From assembly GCA_023412715.1 (NCBI GenBank), contig JAEZCC010000029.1, positions 1-64,000 of the forward strand: a stretch of 64,000 nucleotides of DNA, read 5' to 3'. The DNA comes from Bacillota bacterium (GTDB lineage Bacteria > Bacillota > Clostridia > Oscillospirales > Acutalibacteraceae). Below, one piece after another: positions 50,025-59,010 of the stretch. Made by a program: the position numbers and the translations under genes. Position 1 is the first letter of the stretch. The number at the start of each line of letters is the position of its first letter. Under the pieces are notes generated by a model. It was not told where the DNA came from. It saw only the letters and a program-made list of their open reading frames with translations, and did not search any database.

Positions 50025-50807
50025 TCACGCTGTCTTCATGTGAAGCCTGAGCCTGTCGGAAATCATGGCGATAAATTCGCTGTTCGTCGGTTTGCCGCGG
50101 GTGTTGTGAATGGTGTAGCCGAAATAGGAATTGAGAATGTCCACGTCGCCGCGGTCCCAGGCGACTTCAATCGCGTGGCGGATGGCGCGCTCCACCCGCG
50201 AGGCCGTCGTGTTGTAGCGCCGGGCCACGCCGGGATAAAGCTGCTTTGTCACCGCGTTGATGATGTCCGGGTTTTCAATCGCCATGATAATGGAATCGCG
50301 CAGGTAATGGTACCCTTTGATATGGGCCGGCACGCCGATCTGGTGAAGGATCTCGGTGACCTGAATTTCCAGCGACGGCTCTGCCGAGCCTTTCGCCTGC
50401 ACGGGTGAATTCTGAACTTTCAGCCCGCTGATGGAGCAGAGCTGGAGGATGCGGTCCGCGAGGTCCGCGGCGTCGAACGGCGCCACGGCAAAATACGCCG
50501 CGCCCGACATCATCACTTCCCGCTCCAGAGTGGGGCTCGTGAAATTGGACACGATAACAAAAAGCGGATGACTTCCAGGCGACTTGGCGTGAAAGGCTTT
50601 CATGACGCCGATTCCGTCAAGACGCGGCATGAACAGATTGGTCAGGACGACATCCGGCGAAGTCTCCTGTATTTTTTCCAGAAGTTTCACGCCGTCTTTC
50701 GGTACATAGCTGACTTCCATGCCCGAATTTTCAAAAATCCGACCATAACTGCCGTGAAATTCCGGACTGTCGTTTGCAATCAGCAATTTGACGCGCTTTT
50801 CCATCAT
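50025..50807 (-). CDS. spo0A: Spo0A-family sporulation regulator with degenerate receiver domain
   Basis: The 260-residue protein is a clear Spo0A by its C-terminal DNA-binding domain: IGVPAHIKGYHYLRDSI, YPGVARRYNTTASRVERAIR, HAIEVAWDRGD and KPTNSEFIAMISDRLRL. The receiver (1 to about 125) keeps its length but has lost the chemistry. Phospho-acceptor Asp56 of B. subtilis is Asn57 here (VVLTNLFMPRLDG), conserved Lys108 is Ala109 (YFAVAPFD) and the acidic-pocket pair DD is ND (residues 12-13); the Thr84 equivalent is Ser87. The gene is at the canonical place just after spoIVB, with a sigma-A-like promoter and AGGGGG before the ATG. It can hardly be activated by phosphoryl transfer. It might be constitutively active, controlled by other means, or replaced by another copy. 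Confidence 0.93.
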   Translation of the reverse strand: MMEKRVKLLIANDSPEFHGSYGRIFENSGMEVSYVPKDGVKLLEKIQETSPDVVLTNLFMPRLDGIGVMKAFHAKSPGSHPLFVIVSNFTSPTLEREVMMSGAAYFAVAPFDAADLADRILQLCSISGLKVQNSPVQAKGSAEPSLEIQVTEILHQIGVPAHIKGYHYLRDSIIMAIENPDIINAVTKQLYPGVARRYNTTASRVERAIRHAIEVAWDRGDVDILNSYFGYTIHNTRGKPTNSEFIAMISDRLRLHMKTA

Positions 50808-50841
50808 AGTGTCCCCCTAATAATTGATTTATTATAGCGAT

Positions 50842-50870
50842 ATAATACCATATATTGGAAAAAATGGCAA
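50842..50870 (-). promoter_or_regulatory. Sigma-A-type promoter of spo0A
   Basis: Minus strand TTGCCA (50865-50870), 17-base spacer, TATTAT (50842-50847), 35 bases upstream of the start. I see no TGTCGAA Spo0A box or sigma-H hexamer around it. Confidence 0.7.
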
Positions 50871-50924
50871 TAGTTTGGCAAAATATTTTTTTCTTTTTAG
50901 GGGAATATCATAGTGGGCAGCGAG

Positions 50925-52157
50925 TCAGGACGCTTCCTTGTTGTACTGCGCGGCAACAGCGCGTGACTGCTGCAGCATACATTCTGCGAAAATGCCGTAC
51001 CCGCGGGTCGGGTCGTTCACAAATACATGGGTCACGGCGCCGACCATCATCCCGTTCTGGACGACGGGGCTTCCGCTCATGCCCTGCACAATGCCGCCGG
51101 TCTGGGACAAAAGAGCGCTGTCGGTGATGTGCAGAACAAAATTCTTGCTTTGTACGTTCCCGCGGTAATCTATTTTTTCAATTTCAGCATCGTAATATTT
51201 CGGGGTATTCCCGTTGATGGTGGTGAGGATTTTTACCGGCCCGGTCTTGATGTCCTGTTTCATGGCGATCTTAAGCGTCTTCCCCTGCACCGGGCTGCTC
51301 ATGGGGCCGTAAACGCCGCTCGGCGAGTTGGCCCACAGGGTGCCGATGGAATTGGAATCTGCGAAATATCCCCTGAGTTCGCCGGGCGCGCCTTTCTGCC
51401 CTTTGGTGACGCCGTTGATGGTAACCGGGACAATGTCGCCGCTCAGGAGCGGCATCAGCTGCCCGGTGTCGGAATCACAGATGCCGTGGCCGAGGCCGGC
51501 AAAGGAGCCGGTGCCCGGGTCGTAATAAGTCAGCGTGCCGATGCCCGCCGTGCTGTCACGCACCCAAAGCCCGACCTTGTACTGGCTGTCCGCCAGGGCG
51601 AGGGCCGGCCGTACCTGGATGGAAAGCTTCTGGTCGTCCCGCCGGATAGTAAAATTCAGCGGTTCGCCGTCGCAGTCTTCCACCGTTTTTTCCACGTCGG
51701 AATTGGTGTCGACGCCCGTGCCGTTTATGGCCGAAATGACGTCGCCGACCTTGATGCCGGCTTCCGACGCGGGGTTTACCGTACCGGTGCCGGTTTCAAT
51801 ATCCGCCAGGCCGACAACGACGACGCCGTTCGTAAACATCTTGATGCCGAACGGCGTCCCGCAAAGAACTACGCTGGTATTGTCCACTACATTCACCTGA
51901 ACGGATTTGACGGGGACCATGTTGCAGAGCATCAGCCTGCCGGAATAGGATTTAGGGTAAGCGGCCCCCGTGCTGACGGAAACGCCTTCCGCATCTTCAC
52001 GGACGACGGAAAACACCCCGGACATCCACCGGAGGCTTCCGCCTTCCGAGACGGTATAGGAATCGGGAGTGCAAAGATCCGCCGTGCCCACAACGGCTGC
52101 GAGAGCCAGGCCCAGCGTGGCGGCGGATGCGGTCAGAATTTTCAGGAATTTTTTCAA
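50925..52157 (-). CDS. spoIVB: SpoIVB serine peptidase (S55)
   Basis: The 410-residue protein is the signalling protease that triggers sigma-K activation in the mother cell by cleaving SpoIVFA. An N-terminal hydrophobic helix (about 7-25) leads into a PDZ domain (about 100-190: KMFTNGVVVVGLADI, PASEAGIKVGDVISAINGT) and the peptidase domain with His in AGLGHGICDSDTG (about 222) and Ser in IVQGMSGSPVVQNG (about 360). The start is TTG with GGGAGGTG 6 bases upstream; an earlier GTG has no site. It directly precedes spo0A in the same direction, the conserved arrangement in Bacillota. All catalytic residues are intact. Confidence 0.96.
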   Translation of the reverse strand: MKKFLKILTASAATLGLALAAVVGTADLCTPDSYTVSEGGSLRWMSGVFSVVREDAEGVSVSTGAAYPKSYSGRLMLCNMVPVKSVQVNVVDNTSVVLCGTPFGIKMFTNGVVVVGLADIETGTGTVNPASEAGIKVGDVISAINGTGVDTNSDVEKTVEDCDGEPLNFTIRRDDQKLSIQVRPALALADSQYKVGLWVRDSTAGIGTLTYYDPGTGSFAGLGHGICDSDTGQLMPLLSGDIVPVTINGVTKGQKGAPGELRGYFADSNSIGTLWANSPSGVYGPMSSPVQGKTLKIAMKQDIKTGPVKILTTINGNTPKYYDAEIEKIDYRGNVQSKNFVLHITDSALLSQTGGIVQGMSGSPVVQNGMMVGAVTHVFVNDPTRGYGIFAECMLQQSRAVAAQYNKEAS

Positions 52158-52481
52158 AATTTCACCTCCCTGCACCGCGTTATTACTTTGCCGCGCGGGA
52201 GGTTTTTTATGTTGTCAATTCTGTTTTTTTCTGGAACAAATTAGCAGGAACAGCCGGTTTTCGGAAGTTGCGCCCAGCCGTTCCGGATATTGCATCGCCC
52301 GGCCTGCTTCGGCGGAAAAACGCCGTCCGTCGTTTTTTTCTCATTTTTTTCATTCTTACACGCTGTTTCTATTCTTCCCGCTTTCCGCCGTTTTATTTGC
52401 GGATCCGCTTTTATTTTTGCGGATTCCGGCAAAAAATAACGAAGCCCCCCGCATTCCGCGGAGGGCCGTTCAAAAAATTTT
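52158..52481. other. Intergenic region upstream of spoIVB
   Basis: This 324-base gap has the spoIVB ribosome site, a short GC-rich hairpin (CCTCCCGCGCGG) near 52193 and, at the other side, the pot operon terminator. I see no coding sequence. Confidence 0.5.
52428..52466 (-). terminator. Terminator of the pot operon
   Basis: Minus strand GCCCTCCGC, loop GGAAT, GCGGGGGGC then TTCGTTATTTTTTG, 17 bases after the potD stop. Confidence 0.8.
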
Positions 52482-53690
52482 TTATTGAAGCTCGCGCCGC
52501 CGTTTCAGCTTTTTGTAAACGACGATGCCCACATAGACCAGCACAAAGCCGACGAGAACCGCAATGAGCGTCGCGGTCTGCCCGGGCCCGCCCATTTTGA
52601 CCTGGGCCCACAGCGTGTCCACCAGCAGGCTGGTGTCCTCGGGCAGGCTGACGTACGTTTCGGAATTCTTCAAAATGGATTCGGACGGGTAGATAATCGG
52701 GTTGTCCTGCGTCTCTTTCGGAAGAAGCTTTCTGGCTTCCGTCTCCGGCGTGGAGTAACCCACGTATTCCATATTGGCCGCGGCGGCCTCCGGCTCGCAG
52801 AGAAAATTGATGTACGCCTCCGCCTCTTTTTTGTGGCGCGCTCCCGTGGGGATGCACATGGCGTCCACAAAGAAGTTGGTACCTTCCTTGGTGGGAATCG
52901 CAAAGCCGATATTGGGGTTCTCGTCGACGAGCGTCGCCGCGTCGCCCGCGTAATACGGGGCCAGCCACGCTTCGCCGCTCGACATCTTATCGAAAATCTG
53001 GTCCATGACGTACGCCTGCACCAGCGGCTTCTGCTCTTCCAGCAGCTTTGCGGCGGCGCCCCACTGGTCGGAATCCGTCGTGTTGTAAGAGTACCCCAGA
53101 ATCTTCTGGGCAATACCGAACGCGTCGCGCGGATTGTCGAACATCAGGATCTTGCCCGCGTATTTCTTGTCCCACAGAATCTTCCAGCTGTCGACCGTCT
53201 CCCTGACATATTTCTTGTTGTAGAAAATGCCGACCACGCCCCAGGTGTAAGGCACGGAATACGCATTGGTCGGGTCGTAGACCTGGTTGCGGTACTCTTT
53301 GTCGATATATCTGAAATTCGGGATATTGCTGAAATCCAGCTTCTGAACCATCTTCTCCTGAATCATCTTGGAGATCATATAGTCCGAGGGGAAAATCACG
53401 TCGTAGCTCGCGCCGCCCCCCGCCAGCTTGGAGTAAAGCGATTCGTTGTCCTCAAAGGTGGTGTAATTCACCTTGATGCCGGTGCGTTTGGTGAACTCGG
53501 CGCTGACGTTCATGGAGCCGTCCTCGCCGCCCGAGATGTACTCGCCCCAGTTGTAGACGTTGATGGTCACGCCAGTCGGCGCGGCAGGGGCCGTGCCGGC
53601 GCCGGCTTGCTGCCCCGTTTCCGCGGCGGCGGCGGGCGCGCAGGAAAAGAGCAGCGCCGCGGTCATAAAAGCCGCAATCCATCCTCTCAA
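52482..53690 (-). CDS. potD: Spermidine/putrescine-binding protein with C-terminal membrane helix (PotD-like)
   Basis: The 402-residue polyamine-binding protein has an N-terminal hydrophobic signal (about 4-22) and the PotD fold: VTINVYNWGEYISGGEDGS, KVNYTTFEDNESLYSKL, GGGASYDVIFPSDYMISKMI and PYTWGVVGIFYNKKYV. The end is unusual: residues about 370-392 form a hydrophobic helix (TATLIAVLVGFVLVYVGIVV) followed by a basic KKLKRRRELQ tail, so the protein should be membrane-anchored at its C-terminus. PotD is normally soluble or a lipoprotein. Start is TTG with AGGGGGG upstream; it lies directly after potC. The residues that bind polyamine amines in homologues (acidic and aromatic) look present. 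Confidence 0.93.
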   Translation of the reverse strand: MRGWIAAFMTAALLFSCAPAAAAETGQQAGAGTAPAAPTGVTINVYNWGEYISGGEDGSMNVSAEFTKRTGIKVNYTTFEDNESLYSKLAGGGASYDVIFPSDYMISKMIQEKMVQKLDFSNIPNFRYIDKEYRNQVYDPTNAYSVPYTWGVVGIFYNKKYVRETVDSWKILWDKKYAGKILMFDNPRDAFGIAQKILGYSYNTTDSDQWGAAAKLLEEQKPLVQAYVMDQIFDKMSSGEAWLAPYYAGDAATLVDENPNIGFAIPTKEGTNFFVDAMCIPTGARHKKEAEAYINFLCEPEAAAANMEYVGYSTPETEARKLLPKETQDNPIIYPSESILKNSETYVSLPEDTSLLVDTLWAQVKMGGPGQTATLIAVLVGFVLVYVGIVVYKKLKRRRELQ

Positions 53691-53694
53691 CGGT

Positions 53695-54513
53695 TCAGGC
53701 CCCCCTTTCCGGTTCCTGCTTCGCCGCGGTCTTCGCGTCCTTCTTCGTGCGCGAATTGATGACGAGCAGCAGAAGGAGGATAAAGCTGAACAGCAGCGTG
53801 GAAAGCGCGTTGATCTCCGGGCTGACGCGCTTGCGCGTCATGGAATAGATAAAGATCGGCAGCGTCTGCGTCGTTCCGCTGGTAAAGTAGCTGATGACGA
53901 AATCGTCGATGGAAAGCGTGAACGCCATGATAAGGCCCGTCACGACGCCGGGCATAATCTCGGGCAGGACGACCTTGAAGAACGATGGCACCGGCGCGCA
54001 GCCGAGGTCCTGCGCGGCTTCGTAGAGGTTGGGGTCCATCTGCCGCAGCTTCGGCATCACCGAGAGAATCACGTACGGCAGGCAGAACGTGATGTGCGCC
54101 AGCAGGAGCGAGACCATGCCGAGCGACGCGTTGCCCATCAGCTTCGCCGCGGCCACGAACAGCAGCATCAGCGAAACGCCCGTCACGATGTCGGGGTTCA
54201 CCATCGGAAAATTGGTGATGTTCATGACGAAGCGCCTCGGCAGCTTTTTCATGCCGTTGATGCCGACGGCCGCGGCCGTTCCGAGCACCGTGGAGACCAG
54301 CGAGGCGACCACCGCAATCGCCAGCGTGTTCCGCAGGGCGTCAAGCAGCATCTGGTCCCCGAAAAGCTGGCCGTACCAGCGGAGCGAAAAGCCCGACCAG
54401 ACCGAGCGGCTCATGACGTTGGAATCGTTGAAGGAAAACACAATCAGCACCAGAATGGGCGCGTACAGAAACAGGTAGATCAGGAATTCGTAGAACCGGT
54501 AAACGGTTTTCAA
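53695..54513 (-). CDS. potC: Spermidine/putrescine ABC transporter permease PotC
   Basis: The 272-residue permease has six helices and the EAA loop DPNLYEAAQDLGCAPVPSFF then KVVLPEIMPGVV (about 140-170). Its N-terminus LIYLFLYAPILVLIVFSFN and the segment SGFSLRWYGQLFGDQML are standard for PotC. It overlaps potB by 4 bases and precedes potD by 4 bases, so the operon is tightly coupled. It carries a normal length and no insertion. The pair potB/potC should form the membrane channel for spermidine or putrescine uptake. Confidence 0.95.
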   Translation of the reverse strand: MKTVYRFYEFLIYLFLYAPILVLIVFSFNDSNVMSRSVWSGFSLRWYGQLFGDQMLLDALRNTLAIAVVASLVSTVLGTAAAVGINGMKKLPRRFVMNITNFPMVNPDIVTGVSLMLLFVAAAKLMGNASLGMVSLLLAHITFCLPYVILSVMPKLRQMDPNLYEAAQDLGCAPVPSFFKVVLPEIMPGVVTGLIMAFTLSIDDFVISYFTSGTTQTLPIFIYSMTRKRVSPEINALSTLLFSFILLLLLVINSRTKKDAKTAAKQEPERGA

Positions 54514-55331
54514 ACCATGACCCCTCCTTCCGTGGCGCCCTCTTCGTCAAACTGGTTCATGATGCCCATGCAGACCAGGATGAGCACCATCAGCACAAGG
54601 GAGATGGCCGAGCCGAGGTTCGGGTTGTACGCGCTGCCGAGGAACTGCATGTCGATCAGGTCGCCGACGAGCAGGTTGCTGCCGCCGCCCAGCATCTTCG
54701 AAATGATGAAGGTAGAGACGGCCGGCACGAACACCATGGTCACGCCGGAGATGACCCCCGGCATGCTCATGGGGACCGTCACGCGCCAGAAGACGGTCTT
54801 CCCGTCGGCGCCGAGGTCCTGCGCCGCCTCGATGACGCTGCGGTCTATCTTCGTCAGCACCGAGTAAAGCGGCAGAATCATATAGGGGATGTAGTTGTAG
54901 ACCATGCCCAGCACGACGGCGCCCGGGGTGTTGATCATGTGCGCGGCCGGCAGGTGCAGGAAGGCCAGCGCGCGGTTGATGAGGCCGCTGTCTTCCAGAA
55001 GGGTCATCCAGGCGTAGGTGCGCAGCAGAAAGTTCATCCACATCGGCAGCATGACGAGCATGATCATCACGCTCTGCCGGCGCGCGCCGGACTTGGAGAT
55101 GGAATAGGCAAGCGGATAGCCCAGCACGAGGCTGACGGCCGTCGAAACCGCGCCCATCCAGATGGAGCGCAGAAAAATGTCGGAATACTGCCCCACGCCC
55201 ATGAGGTTGGCGAGCGTGAGATGCCCGCTGCGGTCGGTGAACGCGAACACCAGGACCAGCGCCGTTGGGATGACGATGAAAATCACCATCCAGACGAGGT
55301 AAGGGGCGGAAACAAGCCTGGCTTTCATCAA
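54510..55331 (-). CDS. potB: Spermidine/putrescine ABC transporter permease PotB
   Basis: The 273-residue permease has six helices with the EAA loop [20 protein letters not shown] then [10 protein letters not shown] (about 165-195). The opening [20 protein letters not shown] and the segment [12 protein letters not shown] variant ([15 protein letters not shown]) match the PotB/PotH group. Its start overlaps the end of potA (ATGA, 4 bases) and its stop overlaps potC by 4 bases. It is the partner of PotC. Nothing unusual is seen in the sequence. Confidence 0.95.
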   Translation of the reverse strand: MMKARLVSAPYLVWMVIFIVIPTALVLVFAFTDRSGHLTLANLMGVGQYSDIFLRSIWMGAVSTAVSLVLGYPLAYSISKSGARRQSVMIMLVMLPMWMNFLLRTYAWMTLLEDSGLINRALAFLHLPAAHMINTPGAVVLGMVYNYIPYMILPLYSVLTKIDRSVIEAAQDLGADGKTVFWRVTVPMSMPGVISGVTMVFVPAVSTFIISKMLGGGSNLLVGDLIDMQFLGSAYNPNLGSAISLVLMVLILVCMGIMNQFDEEGATEGGVMV

Positions 55332-56461
55332 AGGTCCGCCCCCTCCGTTTCAGGCTGCGCCTGAAAATCGTCGTCCATTTCGTCGCTGAAGGTGCTGTAG
55401 TCGCCGAACATGCCGGAATACTCCGACTTATGCATCACATGGATCTCGTCCGGCTGGATGGAAATACCGATTTTCGCTCCGGTCCGCTCGAAATCCGTCG
55501 TCTGTATCATCCACTTGAAGCCCTGCACGTCCACGATGATCTCGTAGAAGACGCCCTTGAAGTTGACGGTCTGCACCACGCCGCTCAGGTGTTCGCCGTC
55601 CGGCGGGATGATGTCCACGTCCTCCGGGCGGATGACCACGTCCACCGGTTCGTTCGGAGCGAAGCCCTTGTCGACACACTGGAATCCGCGGCCGGAAAAC
55701 TCCACGAGATAATCTTCGCGCATCACGCCGTCGATGATGTTGCTCTCGCCGATGAAGTCGGCCACAAAGGCGTTTTTCGGCTCGTTGTAGATGTCGAGCG
55801 GCGTGCCGATCTGCTGAATGGAGCCTTTGTCCATCACGACCACCTGGTCGGACATGGAGAGCGCCTCCTCCTGGTCGTGCGTGACGAACAGGAAGGTGAT
55901 GCCGGTCTGCTGCTGGATTTTTTTCAGCTCGGCCTGCATGTCTTTGCGCAGCTTCAGGTCGAGCGCGCCGAGCGGCTCGTCGAGCAGAAGCACCTTCGGG
56001 TCGTTCGCCAGCGCCCGCGCGATGGCGACGCGCTGCTGCTGCCCGCCGGAAAGCAGGTTCACGTTCCGGTGGGCAAAGCCGTCGAGATTGACCATGCGGA
56101 GCATCTCGCCCACGCGGCTTCGGATCTCTTTTTCGCTTTTGCCGTGCACGCGCATGCCGAACGCCACGTTGTCGTAAACGTTCAGATGCGGGAACAGCGC
56201 GTATTTCTGGAAAATGGTGTTGACCTGCCGCTTATGCGGCGGAAGGTCGTTGATTTTGACGCCGTTGAAAAGCACGTCGCCCGCGTCCGGCCGGACAAAG
56301 CCGCCGATGATGCGCAGGGTCGTCGTCTTTCCGCACCCGGAAGGGCCAAGCAGCGTGACGAATTCGCCCCCCGCAATGTCGAGGCTGAAATTCTGCAGTA
56401 CGGTTTCGCCGTCGAACGACTTTTCAATGTTCTGCAGCGAAATAATAGATGTTTTTCCCAA
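55328..56461 (-). CDS. potA: Spermidine/putrescine ABC transporter ATP-binding protein PotA
   Basis: The 377-residue ATPase has Walker [13 protein letters not shown] (about 37-48), Q-loop [15 protein letters not shown], signature [16 protein letters not shown] and Walker [13 protein letters not shown], followed by the H-loop [10 protein letters not shown]. The C-terminal TOBE-like regulatory region (about 275-350) has [15 protein letters not shown]. The start is uncertain: AGAAGGGG abuts an ATG at 56470 but has good 9-base spacing to a TTG at 56461, which I prefer. It is the first gene of the potABCD operon. The protein energises the PotB/PotC channel. Confidence 0.95.
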   Translation of the reverse strand: MGKTSIISLQNIEKSFDGETVLQNFSLDIAGGEFVTLLGPSGCGKTTTLRIIGGFVRPDAGDVLFNGVKINDLPPHKRQVNTIFQKYALFPHLNVYDNVAFGMRVHGKSEKEIRSRVGEMLRMVNLDGFAHRNVNLLSGGQQQRVAIARALANDPKVLLLDEPLGALDLKLRKDMQAELKKIQQQTGITFLFVTHDQEEALSMSDQVVVMDKGSIQQIGTPLDIYNEPKNAFVADFIGESNIIDGVMREDYLVEFSGRGFQCVDKGFAPNEPVDVVIRPEDVDIIPPDGEHLSGVVQTVNFKGVFYEIIVDVQGFKWMIQTTDFERTGAKIGISIQPDEIHVMHKSEYSGMFGDYSTFSDEMDDDFQAQPETEGADL

Positions 56462-56888
56462 ACTTCGCATCCCCTTCTGCGGGCAGGCTGCGCCTGCACA
56501 CAAGTTTACACACAGTCAATCGGGTGCGTTCCCGGGGCAGGGTGTAAGAAGCCGCCCGCCTGAAAGCCGTCGTTGCGGCCCGCCGGGGCAAGCCTCATTT
56601 TTTCCGCCGTGCCGGACGGCGGGGCCCGGCCGCGGCGGCACGCCGCAAACGCAACATATCAAATAATAATTGCACATCCCTTATTTGTCAATATTTTTTC
56701 TGATATTTCTGCTGTATTTCATAAAATTTTGAATTTATGTACAGAATTATTCTGAATTTCTTTATTTTCCTTCGATATGCTTTGTTTTTCACCGGGTATT
56801 ACGACGGTTTTCTGCCGGTATTTACCGGCCCGGCCGACTTGTAAAAACAGCCTTCCCGCGCAAAATAAATGCGGAGGCGATGAAACAG
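56462..56888. other. Divergent region: pot leader and promoter
   Basis: The minus-strand pot transcript starts near 56656, giving a GC-rich leader of about 195 bases with potential stems (CCGCCGTCCGGCACGGCGG around 56610-56630). To the right is AT-rich sequence and the ribosome site of the small gene at 56889. No other gene is seen. Confidence 0.5.
56663..56691 (-). promoter_or_regulatory. Promoter of the potABCD operon
   Basis: Minus strand TTGACA (56686-56691), 17-base spacer, TATTAT (56663-56668). It is close to consensus and about 200 bases upstream of the potA start. Confidence 0.8.
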
Positions 56889-57068
56889 ATGTTCACTTAT
56901 CCGGGGGACTATTTCCCTGCGGCTCCTCTGTTCGACCCGGAAGGCGATGCCACGGACCGTGAATTTCTCTCCCTCCCGGAAGAAACGCAGCAGCTTCTTC
57001 TGAAAAAAGGTTCGGATTCGCCCGAAGAGATGGCCAAACAGATTGAAATGCTGAAAATGAAAGAATAA
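56889..57068 (+). CDS. Small protein of unknown function (59 aa)
   Basis: This short frame begins MFTYPGDYFPAAPLFDPEGD and ends with a helical charged segment (PEEMAKQIEMLKMKE). GGAGG (56873-56877) lies 11 bases before the ATG at 56889 and only 2 before an in-frame ATG at 56880, so either could be used. A clean terminator follows 7 bases after the stop. No homologue is recognised. There is no signal or membrane helix. The gene is transcribed away from the pot operon and is followed by the glycosyltransferase gene; the terminator argues that it is independent. Confidence 0.6.
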   Translation: MFTYPGDYFPAAPLFDPEGDATDREFLSLPEETQQLLLKKGSDSPEEMAKQIEMLKMKE

Positions 57069-57074
57069 CGCAGG

Positions 57075-57109
57075 TTCCCGCCGCCCAAACGCGGCGGGAA
57101 CTCTTTTTG
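57075..57109 (+). terminator. Terminator of the small gene
   Basis: GTTCCCGCCGC, loop CCAAAC, GCGGCGGGAAC, then TCTTTTTG: perfect 11-base-pair stem with T-tract. Confidence 0.85.
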
Positions 57110-57168
57110 CGGGGACGCATAGGCTGTAACCAGAAACATTCCGGTCCGGGCGCAAAGGGAGGGTCTTC

Positions 57169-58974
57169 ATGCTGCTGAGCCTGTGCATGATTGTGAGAGA
57201 CGAAGAGGAAAACCTGCCCCGCTGCCTTCAAAGCGTAAAAGGGCTGGCCGACGAAATCATCGTCGCGGACACCGGCTCGAAAGACCGGACGGCCGAGATC
57301 GCGTCCCGGTTCGGCGCAAAAATTTTTCACATTCCCTGGAATGACAGCTTCGCGGACGCTCGCAACGAGTCCATCGCCAAAGCGAACGGGGAATGGATTC
57401 TGCTGATGGACGCCGACGACCGTCTGGAGGACGGGGGCGCGGAAAAAATACTCCGCATGCTGCGCGCCAGCCGGAACGACTGCGACATCTTCTGCTGCCG
57501 GACGGTCTGCTTTGTGGGGGAATCGGCGGACGGCAGCGCATGCTCCGTGAACCAGAGCATCAGGCTCATCCGCAACGGGCGCGGCTACCGGTTCCGCGGC
57601 CGCATCCACGAGCAGGTCGTCCAGGGCGAAAAAAGCCTGCCGGTCCAGGCGTTCCGGCAGGCCGACGTCACTTTTTACCATTACGGGTATCTCGACCGGC
57701 AGATCCGGCAGAAAAACAAGCACGCAAGAAACCTGCGGCTGATCCGGATGGAGCTGAACGAAAACCCGCTGGACGCGTTCATGCTGTTCTGCATGGGGAA
57801 CGAATTTCTCGCGATGTCGCAGCCCTACAAGGCGCTGTGCTGCTTTCGGCGGAGCCACCTGCTCGCGGACCTGCGGGACAGCTACACGCCCGTCCTGCTG
57901 CTGCGCATGATTGTCTGCTGCGACAGGCTCAAGCTGGACCGGGAGCTTTCCACCCTCGTGACGGAGGGGCTGAACCGCTTTCCGCTTCAGGCGCCGGACT
58001 TTCTGTACCTGAAAGCGTGCGCGCTCCACCGCTGCGGAGATCCGCGCGCCGCCCTGCGGTATTTCAGGAAGTGCGTCAGCGCGGGGAAATCCCCGTTTCT
58101 GTGCTGCAGCATTCCCGGCTCGGCGTCTTACCAGGCGGAATATTCGCAGGCGGTCGTCCTCGCAAAGCTCGGCGAGACCGAAAAAGCGATCCGCCGCTGC
58201 CTGAAAGCCGCCCGGGCGTGGCCCGCTTTCCGCCCGGCATACCAGAAAGCGGTGGACCTGATGGCCGAAGCCGGGTACCCGGCGCAGAAAATCGCCGAAA
58301 GAATGTCGCGCTCCGCGCCGCACGGCAGCGGGCCGGCATGGATCCTCGCGGAGATTTTTTTCGGGCGCCGCATGTACCGCCAGGCTCTTTCCGCCTGCCT
58401 GCGCGCCGAGCGCGGGGCCTCCGGCGGCGCCCGCGGACTCTTCCTGAAAGGCGCCTGCAGCTTTTATCTCTGCCGGTTCCGGAGCGCGGCAAAAATCCTT
58501 GCGCGCATCCCGGAGGAGGAAAAAAGCCATGAGGCCGCCTGGCTGCTGCTGCTCTGCTCTCTGTTCGGCAGCGGCAGGCTCCCCACGAAAGACAGGCGAA
58601 CGCTTCTGACGGAACCGGAGCTGCGGACGGCGGAGGGCTGGCTGCGCACCATGAACGGCGAGCTCTGCGGGCCGTTCGGGTTCGGCTCCCCGGAACCGGA
58701 CGGCTGTCCGTACGCCGACCCGATCTTCGCAATTCTGGAAAGCTTGCTGGCCTGCGGCCAGGTCCTTCTGTTCGAAGAATCCCTCCCCCTGCTGGATCTG
58801 CTGGACTGCCGCGGCAAATTCCTGCGTCTCGGGAAGCTGTACTATCAGTACGGCTTCCCCGCGATGGCGTGGGAGCAGATTCTGCTTTCCATCCAGCTCA
58901 CCGGGGAGATCGACGCGCAGGGGCTGGACATTCTGCGTGCCTGCTGCCCGCCCGGCCGGCACGGCGGCGGATAA
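57169..58974 (+). CDS. Family-2 glycosyltransferase with C-terminal TPR-like region
   Basis: The 601-residue protein starts with a GT-A fold of family 2 (LSLCMIVRDEEENLPRCLQS, DEIIVADTGSKDRTAEIA, WILLMDADDRLEDGG with the metal-binding D-x-D type motif) to about residue 220. The remaining 380 residues are helical repeats with TPR-like features (LLADLRDSYTPVLLLRMIVC, LKACALHRCGDPRAALRYF, AVVLAKLGETEKAIRRCLKA). This GT2-plus-TPR layout is common in clostridia and bacilli, where relatives act on cell-surface or spore polysaccharides. Strong GGGAGGG precedes the ATG. The donor and acceptor are unknown. It has many cysteines (for example DIFCCRT), which is unusual for a cytosolic GT. The TPR-like part has no signal. 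Confidence 0.87.
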   Translation: MLLSLCMIVRDEEENLPRCLQSVKGLADEIIVADTGSKDRTAEIASRFGAKIFHIPWNDSFADARNESIAKANGEWILLMDADDRLEDGGAEKILRMLRASRNDCDIFCCRTVCFVGESADGSACSVNQSIRLIRNGRGYRFRGRIHEQVVQGEKSLPVQAFRQADVTFYHYGYLDRQIRQKNKHARNLRLIRMELNENPLDAFMLFCMGNEFLAMSQPYKALCCFRRSHLLADLRDSYTPVLLLRMIVCCDRLKLDRELSTLVTEGLNRFPLQAPDFLYLKACALHRCGDPRAALRYFRKCVSAGKSPFLCCSIPGSASYQAEYSQAVVLAKLGETEKAIRRCLKAARAWPAFRPAYQKAVDLMAEAGYPAQKIAERMSRSAPHGSGPAWILAEIFFGRRMYRQALSACLRAERGASGGARGLFLKGACSFYLCRFRSAAKILARIPEEEKSHEAAWLLLLCSLFGSGRLPTKDRRTLLTEPELRTAEGWLRTMNGELCGPFGFGSPEPDGCPYADPIFAILESLLACGQVLLFEESLPLLDLLDCRGKFLRLGKLYYQYGFPAMAWEQILLSIQLTGEIDAQGLDILRACCPPGRHGGG

Positions 58975-59010
58975 GGCCGCCCGGCTCCGGAGCGGAGGGC
59001 CCGGCGGATT

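Noticed and set aside
56893..58962. 689-codon open frame on the minus strand opposite the glycosyltransferase
   Set aside because: Antisense shadow. The plus frame has a ribosome site and clear GT2 motifs.
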